Assembly: GCA_920105625.2 (NCBI GenBank)
Contig: CAKKTE020000204.1
Coordinates: 310,001 to 374,000 of the forward strand
Length of the DNA: 64,000 nucleotides
Direction of reading: 5' to 3'
DNA from: Clusia tigrina
Taxonomy: Eukaryota; Arthropoda; Insecta; Diptera; Clusiidae
Shown piece after piece: positions 48,701 through 62,100 of the stretch (positions are counted from its first letter, which is position 1; every line of letters starts with the position of its first letter). The notes below the pieces were generated by a model that worked only from the letters and a program-made list of their open reading frames with translations, did not search any database and was not told the origin of the DNA. The translations under genes were made by a program, and so were the position numbers.

Positions 48701-51165
48701 ATTTAAGCTATCGCTCAAAGCTATGCTACCCTTGAGTCCCAAATCAAACACTGATAAAAATTCTAATGGCCCTAACTTCTATACGGTACGTCCTACACTT
48801 ATCAAAGTTTCCAACATACAAATGCTTGTAACTTTTTACTGGAGCGTCATAAAACCTTGAAATTTTGTAACAATAAAGTACTCGAGCCTCTTGTCAATTT
48901 AAGCTATCGCTCTAAGCTATGCTACGCTTGAGTCCCAAATCAAACACTGATAAAACTGCAAATGGCACTAACTTCTATACGGTACGTCCTACACCTATCA
49001 AAGTTTGCAACATACAAATGCTTGTAAGTTTTTACTGGAGCGTCATAAAACCTTGAATTTTTGTAACAATAAAGTACTCGAGCCTCTTGTCAATTTAAGC
49101 TATCGCTCAAAACTATGCTACCCTTGAGTCCCAAATCAAACACTGATAAAACTTCAAATGGCCCTAACTTCTATACGGTACGTCCTACGCCTATCAAAGG
49201 TTGCAACATACAAATGCTTGTAATTTTTTACTGAAGCGTCATAAAACATTGAAATTTTGTAACAATAAAGTACTCGAGCCTCTTGTCAATTTAAGCTATC
49301 GCTCAAAGCTATGCTACCCTTGAGTCCCAAATCAAACTTTGATAAAAATTCTAATGGCCCTAACTTCTATACGGTACGTCCTACACTTATCAAAGTTTCC
49401 AACATACAAATGCTTGTAACTTTTTACTGGAGCGTCATAAAACCTTGAAATTTTGTAACAATAAAGTACTCGAGCCTCTTGTCAATTTAAGCTATCGCTC
49501 TAAGCTATGCTACCCTTGAGTCCCAAATCAAACACTGATAAAACTACAAATGGCACTAACTTCTATACGGTACGTCCTACACCTATCAAAGTTTGCAACT
49601 TCCCAAACTTCTATACGGTACGTACTACACTTATCAAAGTTTCCAACATACAAATGCTTGTAACTTTTTACCGGAGCATCATAAAAACTTGAAATTTTGT
49701 AACAATAAGGTACTCTAGCTTCTTGTCAATTTAAGCTATCGCTCAAAGCTATGCTACCCTTGAGTCCCAAATCAAACACTGATAAAACTTCAAATAGCCC
49801 TAACTTCTATACGGTACATCCTACACCTATCAAAGTTTGCAACATACAAATGCTTGTAACTTTTTACTGGAGCGTCATAAAACCTTGAAATTTTGTAACT
49901 ATAAAGTACTCGAGCCTCTTGTCAATTTAAGCTATCGCTCAAAGCTATGCAACCCTTGAGTCCCAAATCAAACACTGATAAAACTTCAAATGACCCTAAC
50001 TTCTATACGGTACGTCCTACACCTATCAAAGTTTGCAACATACAAATGCTTGTAAGTTTTTACTGGAGCGTCATAAAACCTTGAATTTTTGTAACAATAA
50101 AGTACTCGAGCCTCTTGTCAATTTAAGCTATCGCTCAAAACTATGCTACCCTTGAGTCCCAAATCAAACACTGATAAAACTTCAAATGGCCCTAACTTCT
50201 ATACGGTACGTCCTACGCCTATCAAAGTTTGCAACATACAAATGCTTGTAATTTTTTACTGAAGCGTCATAAAACATTGAAATTTTGTAACAATAAAGCA
50301 CTCGAGCCTCTTGTCAATTTAAGCTATCGCTCAAAGCTATGCTACCCTTGAGTCCCAAATCAAACACTGATAAAACTGCAAATGGCCCTAACTTCTATAC
50401 GGTACGTCCTACACCTATCAAAGTTTGCAACATCCCTAACTTCTATACGGTACGTACTACACTTATCAAAGTTTCCAACATACAAATGCTTGTAACTTTT
50501 TACGGGAGCATCATAAAAACTTGAAATTTTGTAACAATAAGGTACTCTAGCTTCTTGTCAATTTAAGCTATCGCTCAAAGCTCTGCTACCCTTGAGACCC
50601 AAATCAAACACTGATAAAACTTCAAATGGCCCTAACTTCTATACGGTACATACTACACCTATCAAAGTTTGCAACATACAAATGCTTGTAACTTTTTACT
50701 GGAGCGTCATAAAACCTTGAAATTTTGTAACAATAAAGTACTCGAGCCTCTTGTCAATTTAAGCTATCGGTCAAAGCTATGCAACCCTTGAGTCGCAAAT
50801 CAAACACTGATAAAACTTCAAATGACCCTAACTTCTATACGGTACGTCCTACACCTATCAAAGTTTGCAACATACAAATGCTTGTAACTTTTTACTGGAG
50901 CGTCATAAAACCTTGAAATTTTGTAACAATAAAGTACTCGAGCCTCTTGTCAATTTAAGTTATCGCTCAAAGCTATGCTACCCTTGAGTCCCAAATCAAA
51001 CACTGATAAAACTTCAAATGGCCCTAACTTCTATACGGTACGTCCTACACTTATCAAAGTTTCCAACATACAAATGCTTGCAACTTTTTACTGGAGCGTC
51101 ATAAAACCTAGCAATTTTGTAACAATAAAGTACTCGAGCCTCTTGTCAATTTAAGCTATCGCTCA
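45790..51165 (+). repeat. Satellite tandem duplication, offset 2840 bp
   Basis: About 45790-48325 is repeated at about 48630-51165, nearly without change. The offset of 2840 bp equals 14 monomers of 196 bp plus two 48-bp insertions. Shared rare marks are GCTCTAAGCTATGCTACGC (46070 and 48910), AAACTTTGATAAAAATTC, GTAACTATAAAG, TTAAGTTATCGC and CCTAGCAATTTTG. Confidence 0.85.
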
Positions 51166-53708
51166 AGCTATGCTACCCTTGAGTCCCAAATCAAACACTG
51201 ATAAAACTACAAATGGCCCTAACTCCTATACGATACGTCCTACACCTATCAAAGTTTGCAACATACAAATGCTTGTAACTTTTTACTGAAGCGTCATAAA
51301 ACATTGAAATTTTGTAACAATAAAGTACTCGAGCCTCTTGTCAATTTAAGCTATCGCTCAAAGCTATGCTACCCTTGAGTCCCAAATCAAACACTGATAA
51401 AAATTCTAATGGCCCTAACTTCTATACGGTACGTCCTACACTTATCAAAGTTTCCAACATACAAATGCTTGTAACTTTTTACTGGAGCGTCATAAAACCT
51501 TGAAATTTTGTAACAATAAAGTACTCGAGCCTCTTGTCAATTTAAGCTATCGCTCAAAGCTATGCTACCCTTGAGTCCCAAATCAAACACTGATAAAACT
51601 TCAAATGGCCCTAACTTCTATACGGTACGTCCTACACCTATCAAAGTTTGCAACTTCCCAAACTTCTATACGGTACGTACTACACTTATCAAAGTTTCCA
51701 ACATACAAATGCTTGTAACTTTTTACCGGAGCATCATAAAAACTTGAAATTTTGTAACAATAAGGTACTCTAGCTTCTTGTCAATTTAAGCTATCGCTCA
51801 AAGCTATGCTACCCTTGAGTCCCAAATCAAACACTGATAAAACTTCAAATGGCCCTAACTTCTATACGGTACATCCTACACCTATCAAAGTTTGCAACAT
51901 ACAAATGCTTGTAACTTTTTACTGGAGCGTCATAAAACCTTGAAATTTTGTAACTATAAAGTACTCGAGCCTCTTGTCAATTTAAGCTATCGCTCAAAGC
52001 TATGCAACCCTTGAGTCCCAAATCAAACACTGATAAAACTTCAAATGACCCTAACTTCTATACGGTACGTCCTACACCTATCAAAGTTTGCAACATACAA
52101 ATGCTTGTAAGTTTTTACTGGAGCGTCATAAAACCTTGAATTTTTGTAACAATAAAGTACTCGAGCCTCTTGTCAATTTAAGCTATCGCTCAAAACTATG
52201 CTACCCTTGAGTCCCAAATCAAACACTGATAAAACTTCAAATGGCCCTAACTTCTATACGGTACGTCCTACGCCTATCAAAGTTTGCAACATACAAATGC
52301 TTGTAATTTTTTACTGAAGCGTCATAAAACATTGAAATTTTGTAACAATAAAGCACTCGAGCCTCTTGTCAATTTAAGCTATCGCTCAAAGCTATGCTAC
52401 CCTTGAGTCCCAAATCAAACACTGATAAAACTGCAAATGGCCCTAACTTCTATACGGTACGTCCTACACCTATCAAAGTTTGCAACTTCCCTAACTTCTA
52501 TACGGTACGTACTACACTTATCAAAGTTTCCAACATACAAATGCTTGTAACTTTTTACGGGAGCATCATAAAAACTTGAAATTTTGTAACAATAAGGTAC
52601 TCTAGCTTCTTGTCAATTTAAGCTATCGCTCAAAGCTATGCTACCCTTGAGTCCCAAATCAAACACTGATAAAACTTCAAATGGCCCTAACTTCTATACG
52701 GTACATACTACACCTATCAAAGTTTGCAACATACAAATGCTTGTAACTTTTTACTGGAGCGTCATAAAACCTTGAAATTTTGTAACAATAAAGTACTCGA
52801 GCCTCTTGTCAATTTAAGCTATCGCTCAAAGCTATGCAACCCTTGAGTCCCAAATCAAACACTGATAAAACTTCAAATGACCCTAACTTCTATACGGTAC
52901 GTCCTACACCTATCAAAGTTTGCAACATACAAATGCTTGTAACTTTTTACTGGAGCGTCATAAAACCTTGAAATTTTGTAACAATAAAGTACTCGAGCCT
53001 CTTGTCAATTTAAGTTATCGCTCAAAGCTATGCTACCCTTGAGTCCCAAATCAAACACTGATAAAACTTCAAATGGCCCTAACTTCTATACGGTACGTCC
53101 TACACTTATCAAAGTTTCCAACATACAAATGCTTGCAACTTTTTACTGGAGCGTCATAAAACCTAGCAATTTTGTAACAATAAAGTACTCGAGCCTCTTG
53201 TCAATTTAAGCTATCGCTCAAGCTATGCTACCCTTGAGTCCCAAATCAAACACTGATAAAACTACAAATGGCCCTAACTCCTATACGATACGTCCTACAC
53301 CTATCAAAGTTTGCAACATACAAATGCTTGTAACTTTTTACTGAAGCGTCATAAAACATTGAAATTTTGTAACAATAAAGTACTCGAGCCTCTTGTCAAT
53401 TTAAGCTATCGCTCAAAGCTATGCTACCCTTGAGTCCCAAATCAAACACTGATAAAAATTCTAATGGCCCTAACTTCTATACGGTACGTCCTACACTTAT
53501 CAAAGTTTCCAACATACAAATGCTTGTAACTTTTTACTGGAGCGTCATAAAACCTTGAAATTTTGTAACAATAAAGTACTCGAGCCTCTTGTCAATTTAA
53601 GCTATCGCTCAAAGCTATGCTACCCTTGAGTCCCAAATCAAACACTGATAAAACTTCAAATGGCCCTAACTTCTATACGGTACGTCCTACACCTATCAAA
53701 GTTTGCAA
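49510..53708 (+). repeat. Satellite tandem duplication, offset 2055 bp
   Basis: About 49510-51653 is repeated at about 51565-53708. The offset of 2055 bp equals ten monomers plus two 48-bp insertions minus one base. It carries the same pair of 244-bp monomers 832 bp apart and the CCTAGCAATTTTG mark (51108 and 53163). It overlaps the 2840-bp duplication, so this part has been amplified at least twice. Confidence 0.8.
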
Positions 53709-56160
53709 CATACAAATGCTTGTAACTTTTTACTGGAGCGTCATAAAACCTTGAAATTTTGTAACAATAAAGTACTCGAGCCTCTTGTCAATTTAAGCTA
53801 TCGCTCAAAGCTATGCTACCCTTGAGTCCCAAATCAAACACTGATAAAACTTCAAATGGCCCTAACTTCTATACGGTACGTCCTACGCCTATCAAAGTTT
53901 GCAACATACAAATGCTTGTAACTTTTTACTGAAGCGTCATAAAACATTGAAATTTTGTAACAATAAAGTACTCGAGCCTCTTGTCAATTTAAGCTATCGC
54001 TCAAAGCTATGCTACCCTTGAGTCCCAAATCAAACACTGATAAAAATTCTAATGTCCCTAACTTCTATACGGTACGTCCTACACCTATCAAAGTTTGCAA
54101 CTTCCCTAACTTCTATACGGTACGTACTACACTTATAAAAGTTTCCAACATACAAATGCTTGTAACTTTTTACGGGAGCATCATAAAAACTTGAAATTTT
54201 GTAACAATAAGGTACTCTAGCTTCTTGTCAATTTAAGCTATAGCTCAAAGCTATGCTACCCTTGAGTCCCAAATCAAACACTGATAAAACTTCAAATGGC
54301 CCTAACTTCTATACGGTATATCCTACACCTATCAAAGTTTGCAACATACAAATGCTTGTAACTTTTTACTGGAGCGTCATAAAACCTTGAAATTTTGTAA
54401 CAATAAAGTACTCGAGCCTCTTGTCAATTTAAGCTATCGCTCAAAGCTATGCAACCCTTGAGTCCCAAACCAAACACTGATAAAACTTCAAATGACCCTA
54501 ACTTCTATACGGTACGTCCTACACCTATCAAAGTTTGCAACATACAAATGCTTGTAACTTTTTACTGAAGCGTCATAAAACATTGAAATTTTGTAACAAT
54601 AAAGTACTCGAGCCTCTTGTCAATTTAAGCTATCGCTCAAAGCTATGCTACCCTTGAGTCCCAAATCAAACACTGATAAAAATTCTAATGGCCCTAACTT
54701 CTATACGGTACGTCCTACACTTATCAAAGTTTCCAACATACAAATGCTTGTAACTTTTTACTGGAGCGTCATAAAACCTTGAAATTTTGTAACAATAAAG
54801 TACTCGAGCCTCTTGTCAATTTAAGCTATCGCTCAAAGCTATGCTACCCTTGAGTCCCAAATCAAACACTGATAAAACTTTAAATGGCCCTAACTTCTAT
54901 ACGGTACGTCCTACACCTATCAAAGTTTGCAACATACAAATGCTTGTAACTTTTTACAGGAGCATCATAAAACCTTGAAATTTTGTAACAATAAAGTACT
55001 CGAGCCTCTTGTCAATTTAAGCTATCGCTCAAAGCTATGCTACCCTTGAGTCCCAAATCAAACACTGATAAAACTTCAAATGGCCCTAACTTCTATACGG
55101 TACGTCCTACGCCTATCAAAGTTTGCAACATACAAATGCTTGTAACTTTTTACTGAAGCGTCATAAAACATTGAAATTTTGTAACAATAAAGTACTCGAG
55201 CCTCTTGTCAATTTAAGCTATCGCTCAAAGCTATGCTACCCTTGAGTCCCAAATCAAACACTGATAAAACTTCAAATGGCCCTAACTTCTATACGGTACG
55301 TCCTACGCCTATCAAAGTTTGCAACATACAAATGCTTGTAACTTTTTACTGGAGCGTCATAAAACCTTGAAATTTTGTAACAATAAAGTACTCGAGCCTC
55401 TTGTCAATTTAAGCTATCGCTCAAAGCTATGCTACCCTTGAGTCCCAAATCAAACACTGATAAAAATTCTAATGGCCCTAACTTCTATACGGTAGGTCCT
55501 ACACCTATCAAAGTTTGCAACATACAAATGCTTGTAAGTTTTTACTGGAGCGTCATAAAACCTTGAATTTTTGTAACAATAAAGTACTCGAGCCTCTTGT
55601 CAATTTAAGCTATCGCTCAAAGCTATGCTACCCTTGAGTCTCAAATCAAACACTGATAAAAATTCTAATGGCCCTAACTTCTATACGGTACGTCCTACAC
55701 TTATCAAAGTTTCCAACATACAAATGCTTGTAACTTTTTACTGGAGCGTCATAAAACCTTGAAATTTTGTAACAATAAAGTACTCGAGCCTCTTGTCAAT
55801 TTAAGCTATCGCTCAAAGCTATGCTACCCTTGAGTCCCAAATCAAACACTGATAAAACTTCAAATGGCCCTAACTTCTATACGGTACGTCCTACACCTAT
55901 CAAAGTTTGCAACATACAAATGCTTGTAACTTTTTACTGGAGCGTCATAAAACCCTGAAATTTTGTAACAATAAAGTACTCGAGCCTCTTGTCAATTTAA
56001 GCTATCGCTCAAAGCTATGCTACCCTTGAGTCCCAAATCAAACACTGATAAAACTTCAAATGGCCCTAACTTCTATACGGTACGTCCTACGCCTATCAAA
56101 GTTTGCAACATACAAATGCTTGTAATTTTTTACTGAAGCGTCATAAAACATTGAAATTTT
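53708..56160 (+). repeat. Satellite block with near-consensus monomers
   Basis: About 12 monomers, many close to consensus, with recurring AAAATTCTAATGG and AACATTGAAATTTTG types and one 244-bp monomer (from 54083). No long ordered repeat was seen. Confidence 0.5.
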
Positions 56161-59100
56161 GTAACAATAAAGTACTCGAGCCTCTTGTCAATTTAAGCTA
56201 TCGCTCAAAGCTATGCTACCCTTGAGTCCCAAATCAAACACTGATAAAAATTCTAATGGCCCTAACTTCTATACGGTACGTCCTACACTTATCAAAGTTT
56301 CCAACATACAAATGCTTGTAACTTTTTACTGGAGCGTCATAAAACATTGAAATTTTGTAACAATAAAGTACTCGAATCTCTTGTCAATTTAAGCTATCGC
56401 TCAAAGCTATGCTACCCTTGAGTCCCAAATCAAACACTGATAAAACTGCAAATGGCCCTAACTTCTATACGGTACGTCCTACACCTATCAAAGTTTGCAA
56501 CATACAAATGCTTGTAACTTTTTACTGGAGCGTCATAAAACCTTGAAATTTTGTAACAATAAAGTACTCGAGCCTCTTGTCAATTTAAGCTATCGCTCAA
56601 AGCTATGCTACCCTTGAGTCCCAAATCAAACACTGATAAAACTTCAAAAGGCCCTAACTTCTATACGGTACGTCCTACACCTATCAAAGTTTGCAAAATA
56701 CAAATGCTTGTAACTTTTTACTGGAGCGTCATAAAACCTTGAAATTTTGTAACAGTACAGTACTCGAGCCTCTTGCCAATTTAAGCTATCGCTCAAAGCT
56801 ATGCTACCCTTGAGTCCCAAATCAAACACTGATAAAACTTCAAATGGCCCTAACTTCTATACGGTACGTCCTACACATATCAAAGTTTGCAACATACAAA
56901 TGCTTGTAAATTTTTACTGGAGCGTCATAAAACCTTGAAATTTTGTAACAATAAAGTACTTGAGCCTCTTGTCAATTTAAGCTATCGCTCAAGCTATGCT
57001 ACCCTTGAGTCCCAAATCAAACACTGATAAAACTTCAAATGGCCCTAACTCCTATACGGTACGTCCTACACCTATCAAAATTTGCAACATACAAATGCTT
57101 GTAACTTTTTACTGGAGCGTCATAAAACGTTGAAATTTTGTAACAATAAAGTACTCGAGCCTCTTGTCAATTTAAGCTATCGCTCAAAGCTATGCTACCC
57201 TTGAGTCCCAAATCAAACACTGATAAAAATTCAAAAGGCCCTAACTTCTATACGGTACGTCCTACACCTATCAAAGTTTGCAACATACAAATGCTTGTAA
57301 CTTTTTACTGGAGCGTCATAAAACCTTGAAATTTTGTAACAATACAGTACTCGAGCCTCTTGTCAATTTAAGCTATCACTCAAGCAATGCTACCCTTGAG
57401 TCCCAAATCAAACACTGATAAAACTTCAAATGGCCCTAACTCCTATACGATTCGTCCTACACCTATCAAAGTTTGCACCATTCAAATGCTTGTAACTTTT
57501 TACGGGAGCATCATAAAAACTTGAAATTTTGTAACAATAAGGTACTCTAGCTTCTTGTCAATTTAAGCTATCGCTCAAAGTTATGCTACCCTTGAGTCCC
57601 AAATCAAACACTGATAAAACTTCAAATGGCCCTAACTTCTATACGGTACATCCTACACCTATCAAAGTTTGCAACATACAAATGCTTGTAACTTTTTACT
57701 GGAGCGTCATAAAACCTTGAAATTTTGTAACAATAAAGTACTCGAGCCTCTTGTCAATTTAAGCTATCGCTCAAAGCTATGCAACCCTTGAGTCCCAAAT
57801 CAAACACTGATAAAACTTCAAATGAACCTAACTTCTATACGGTACGTCCTACGCCTATCAAAGTTTGCAACATACAAATGTTTGTAACTTTTTACTGGAG
57901 CGTCATAAAACGTTGAAATTTTTTAACAATAAAGTACTCGAGCCTCTTGCCAATTTAAGCTATCGCTCAAAGCTATGCTACCCTTGAGTCCCAAATCAAA
58001 CACTGATAAAACTTCAAATGGCCCTAACTTCTATACGGTACGTCCTACACATATCAAAGTTTGCAACATACAAATGCTTCTAACTTTTTACTGGAGCGTC
58101 ATAAAACCTTGAAATTTTGTAACAATAAAGTACTCGAGCCTCTTGTCAATTTAAGCTATCGCTCAAGCTATACTACCCTTGAGTCCCAAATCAAACACTG
58201 ATAAAACTTCAAATGGCCCTAACTCCTATACGATACGTCCTACACCTATCAAAGTTTGCAACATACAAATGCTTGTAACTTTTTACTGGAGAGTCATAAA
58301 ACCTTGAAATTTTGTAACAATAAAGTACTTGAGCCTCTTGTCAATTTAAGCTATCGCTCAAGCTATGCTACCCTTGAGTCCCAAATCAAACACTGATAAA
58401 ACTTCAAATGGCCCTAACTCCTATACGGTACGTCCTACACCTATCAAAGTTTGCAACATACAAATGCTTGTAACTTTTTACTGGAGCGTCATAAAACATT
58501 GAAATTTTGTAACAATAAAGTACTCGAGCCTCTTGTCAATTTAAGCTATCGCTCAAAGCTATGCTACCCTTGAGTCCCAAATCAAACACTGATAAAAATT
58601 CTAATGGCCCTAACTTCTATACGGTACGTCCTACACTTATCAACGTTTCCAACATACAAATGCTTGTAACTTTTTACTGGAGCGTCATAAAACCTTGAAA
58701 TTTTGTAACAATAAAGTACTCGAGCCTCTTGTCAATTTAAGCTATCGCTCAAAGCTATGCTACCCTTGAGTCCCAAATCAAACACTGATAAAACTGCAAA
58801 TGGCCCTAACTTCTATACGGTACGTCCTACACCTATCAAAGTTTGCAACATACAAATGCTTGTAACTTTTTACTGGAGCGTCATAAAACCTTGAAATTTT
58901 GTAACAATAAAGTACTCGAGCCTCTTGTCAATTTAAGCTATCGCTCAAAGCTATGCTACCCTTGAGTCCCAAATCAAACACTGATAAAACTTCAAAAGGC
59001 CCTAACTTCTATACGGTACGTCCTACACCTATCAAAGTTTTCAAAATACAAATGCTTGTAACTTTTTACTGGAGCGTCATTAAACCTTGAAATTTTGTAA

Positions 59101-62100
59101 CAGTACAGTACTCGAGCCTCTTGTCAATTTAAGCTATCGCTCAAGCAATGCTACCCTTGAGTCCCAAATCAAACACTGATAAAACTTCAAATGGCCCTAA
59201 CTCCTATACGGTACGTCCTACACCTATCAAAGTTTGCAACATACAAATGTTTGTAACTTTTTACTGGAGCGTCATAAAACGTTGAAATTTTGTAACAATA
59301 AAGTACTCGAGCCTCTTGCCAATTTAAGCTATCGCTCAAAGCTATGCTACCCTTGAGTCCCAAATCAAACACTGATAAAACTTCAAATGGCCCTAACTTC
59401 TATACGGTACGTCCTACACATATCAAAGTTTGCAACATACAAATGCTTCTAACTTTTTACTGGAGCGTCATAAAACCTTGAAATTTTGTAACAATGAAGT
59501 ACTCGAGCCTCTTGTCAATTTAAGCTATCGCTCAAGCTATGCTACCCTTGAGTCCCAAATCAAACACTGATAAAACTTCAAATGACCCTAACTTCAATAC
59601 GGTACGTCCTACACCTATCAAAGTTTGCAACATACAAATGCTTGTAACTTTTTACTGGAGCGTCATAAAACCTTGAAATTTTGTAACAATAAAGTACTCG
59701 AGCCTCTTGTCAATTTAAGCTATCGCTCAAAGCTATGCTACCCTTGAGTCCCAAATCAAACACTGATAAAAATTCTAATGGCCCTAACTTCTATACGGTA
59801 CGTCCTACACTTATCAAAGTTTCCAACATACAAATGCTTGTAACTTTTTACTGGAGCGTCATAAAACCTTGAAATTTTGTAACAATAAAGTACTCGAGCC
59901 TCTTGTCAATTTAAGCTATCGCTCAAAGCTATGCTACCCTTGAGTCCCAAATCAAACACTGATAAAACTGCAAATGGCCATAACTTCTATACGGTACGTC
60001 CTACACCTATCAAAGTTTGCAACATACAAATGCTTGTAACTTTTTACTGGAGCGTCATAAAACCTTGAAATTTTGTAACAATAAAGTACTCGAGCCTCTT
60101 GTCAATTTAAGCTATCGCTCAAAGCTATGCTACCCTTGAGTCCCAAATCAAACACTGATAAAACTTCAAAAGGCCCTAACTTCTATACGGTACGTCCTAC
60201 ACATATCAAAGTTTGCAAAATACAAATGCTTGTAACTTTTTACTGGAGCGTCATAAAACCTTGAAATTTTGTAACAGTACAGTACTCGAGCCTCTTGCCA
60301 ATTTAAGCTATCGCTCAAAGCTATGCTACCCTTGAGTCCCAAATCAAACACTGATAAAACTTCAAATGGCCCTAACTTCTATACGGTACGTCCTACACAT
60401 ATCAAAGTTTGCAACATACAAATGCTTCTAACTTTTTACTGGAGCGTCATAAAACCTTGAAATTTTGTAACAATAAAGTACTTGAGCCTCTTGTCAATTT
60501 AAGCTATCGCTCAAGCTATGCTACCCTTGAGTCCCAAATCAAACACTGATAAAACTTCAAATGGCCCTAACTCCTATACGGTACGTCCTACACCTATCAA
60601 AATTTGCAACATACAAATGCTTGTAACTTTTTACTGGAGCGTCATAAAACGTTGAAATTTTGTAACAATAAAGTACTCGAGCCTCTTGTCAATTTAAGCT
60701 ATCGCTCAAAGCTATGCTACCCTTGAGTCCCAAATCAAACACTGATAAAAATTCAAAAGGCCCTAACTTCTATACGGTACGTCCTACACCTATCAAAGTT
60801 TGCAACATACAAATGCTTGTAACTTTTTACTGGAGCGTCATAAAACCTTGAAATTTTGTAACAATACAGTACTCGAGCCTCTTGTCAATTTAAGCTATCA
60901 CTCAAGCAATGCTACCCTTGAGTCCCAAATCAAACACTGATAAAACTTCAAATGGCCCTAACTCCTATACGATTCGTCCTACACCTATCAAAGTTTGCAC
61001 CATTCAAATGCTTGTAACTTTTTACGGGAGCATCATAAAAACTTGAAATTTTGTAACAATAAGGTACTCTAGCTTCTTGTCAATTTAAGCTATCGCTCAA
61101 AGTTATGCTACCCTTGAGTCCCAAATCAAACACTGATAAAACTTCAAATGGCCCTAACTTCTATACGGTACATCCTACACCTATCAAAGTTTGCAACATA
61201 CAAATGCTTGTAACTTTTTACTGGAGCGTCATAAAACCTTGAAATTTTGTAACAATAAAGTACTCGAGCCTCTTGTCAATTTAAGCTATCGCTCAAAGCT
61301 ATGCAACCCTTGAGTCCCAAATCAAACACTGATAAAACTTCAAATGAACCTAACTTCTATACGGTACGTCCTACACCTATCAAAGTTTGCAACATACAAA
61401 TGCTTGTAAGTTTTTACTGGAGCGTCATAAAACCTTGAATTTTTGTAACAATAAAGTACTCGAGCCTCTTGTCAATCTAAGCTATCGCTCAAAACTATGC
61501 TACCCTTGAGTCCCAAATCAAACACTGATAAAACTTCAAATGGCCCTAACTTCTATACGGTACGTCCTACGCCTATCAAAGTTTGCAACATACAAATGCT
61601 TGTAATTTTTTACTGAAGCGTCATAAAACATTGAAATTTTGTAACAATAAAGTACTCGAGCCTCTTGTCAATTTAAGCTATCGCTCAAAGCTATGCTACC
61701 CTTGAGTCCCAAATCAAACACTGATAAAACTGTAAATGGCCCTAACTTCTATACGGTACGTCCTACACCTATCAAAGTTTGCAACATACAAATGCTTGTA
61801 ACTTTTTACTGGAGCGTCATAAAACCTTGAAATTTTGTAACAATAAAGTACTCGAGCCTCTTGTCAATTTAAGCTATCGCTCAAAGCTATGCTACCCTTG
61901 AGTCCCAAATCAAACACTGATAAAACTTCAAAAGGCCCTAACTTCTATACGGTACGTCCTACACCTATCAAAGTTTACAAAATACAAATGCTTGTAACTT
62001 TTTACTGGAGCGTCATAAAACCTTGAAATTTTGTAACAGTACAGTACTCGAGCCTCTTGTCAATTTAAGCTATCGCTCAAGCAATGCTACCCTTGAGTCC

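Larger units (their letters stand above)
41993..54131 (+). repeat. Eight 244-bp satellite monomers with a shared 48-bp internal duplication
   Basis: In these copies the part from CCTAACTTCTATACGG to AAAGTTT.CAAC occurs twice in a row, adding 48 bp. The first ACCTATC (or TTACCTATC) starts at 41993, 46741, 47573, 49581, 50413, 51636, 52468 and 54083, and ACTTAT follows 48 bp later. The junction is GCAACTTCCCTAAC in four, GCAACTTCCCAAAC in three and GCAACATCCCTAAC in one. The second half always has CGTACTACACTTAT, a type seen as a normal monomer at about 12240 and 39630. All eight continue with GGGAGCATC or CGGAGCATC. A shared ancestry by amplification is likely. Confidence 0.85.
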
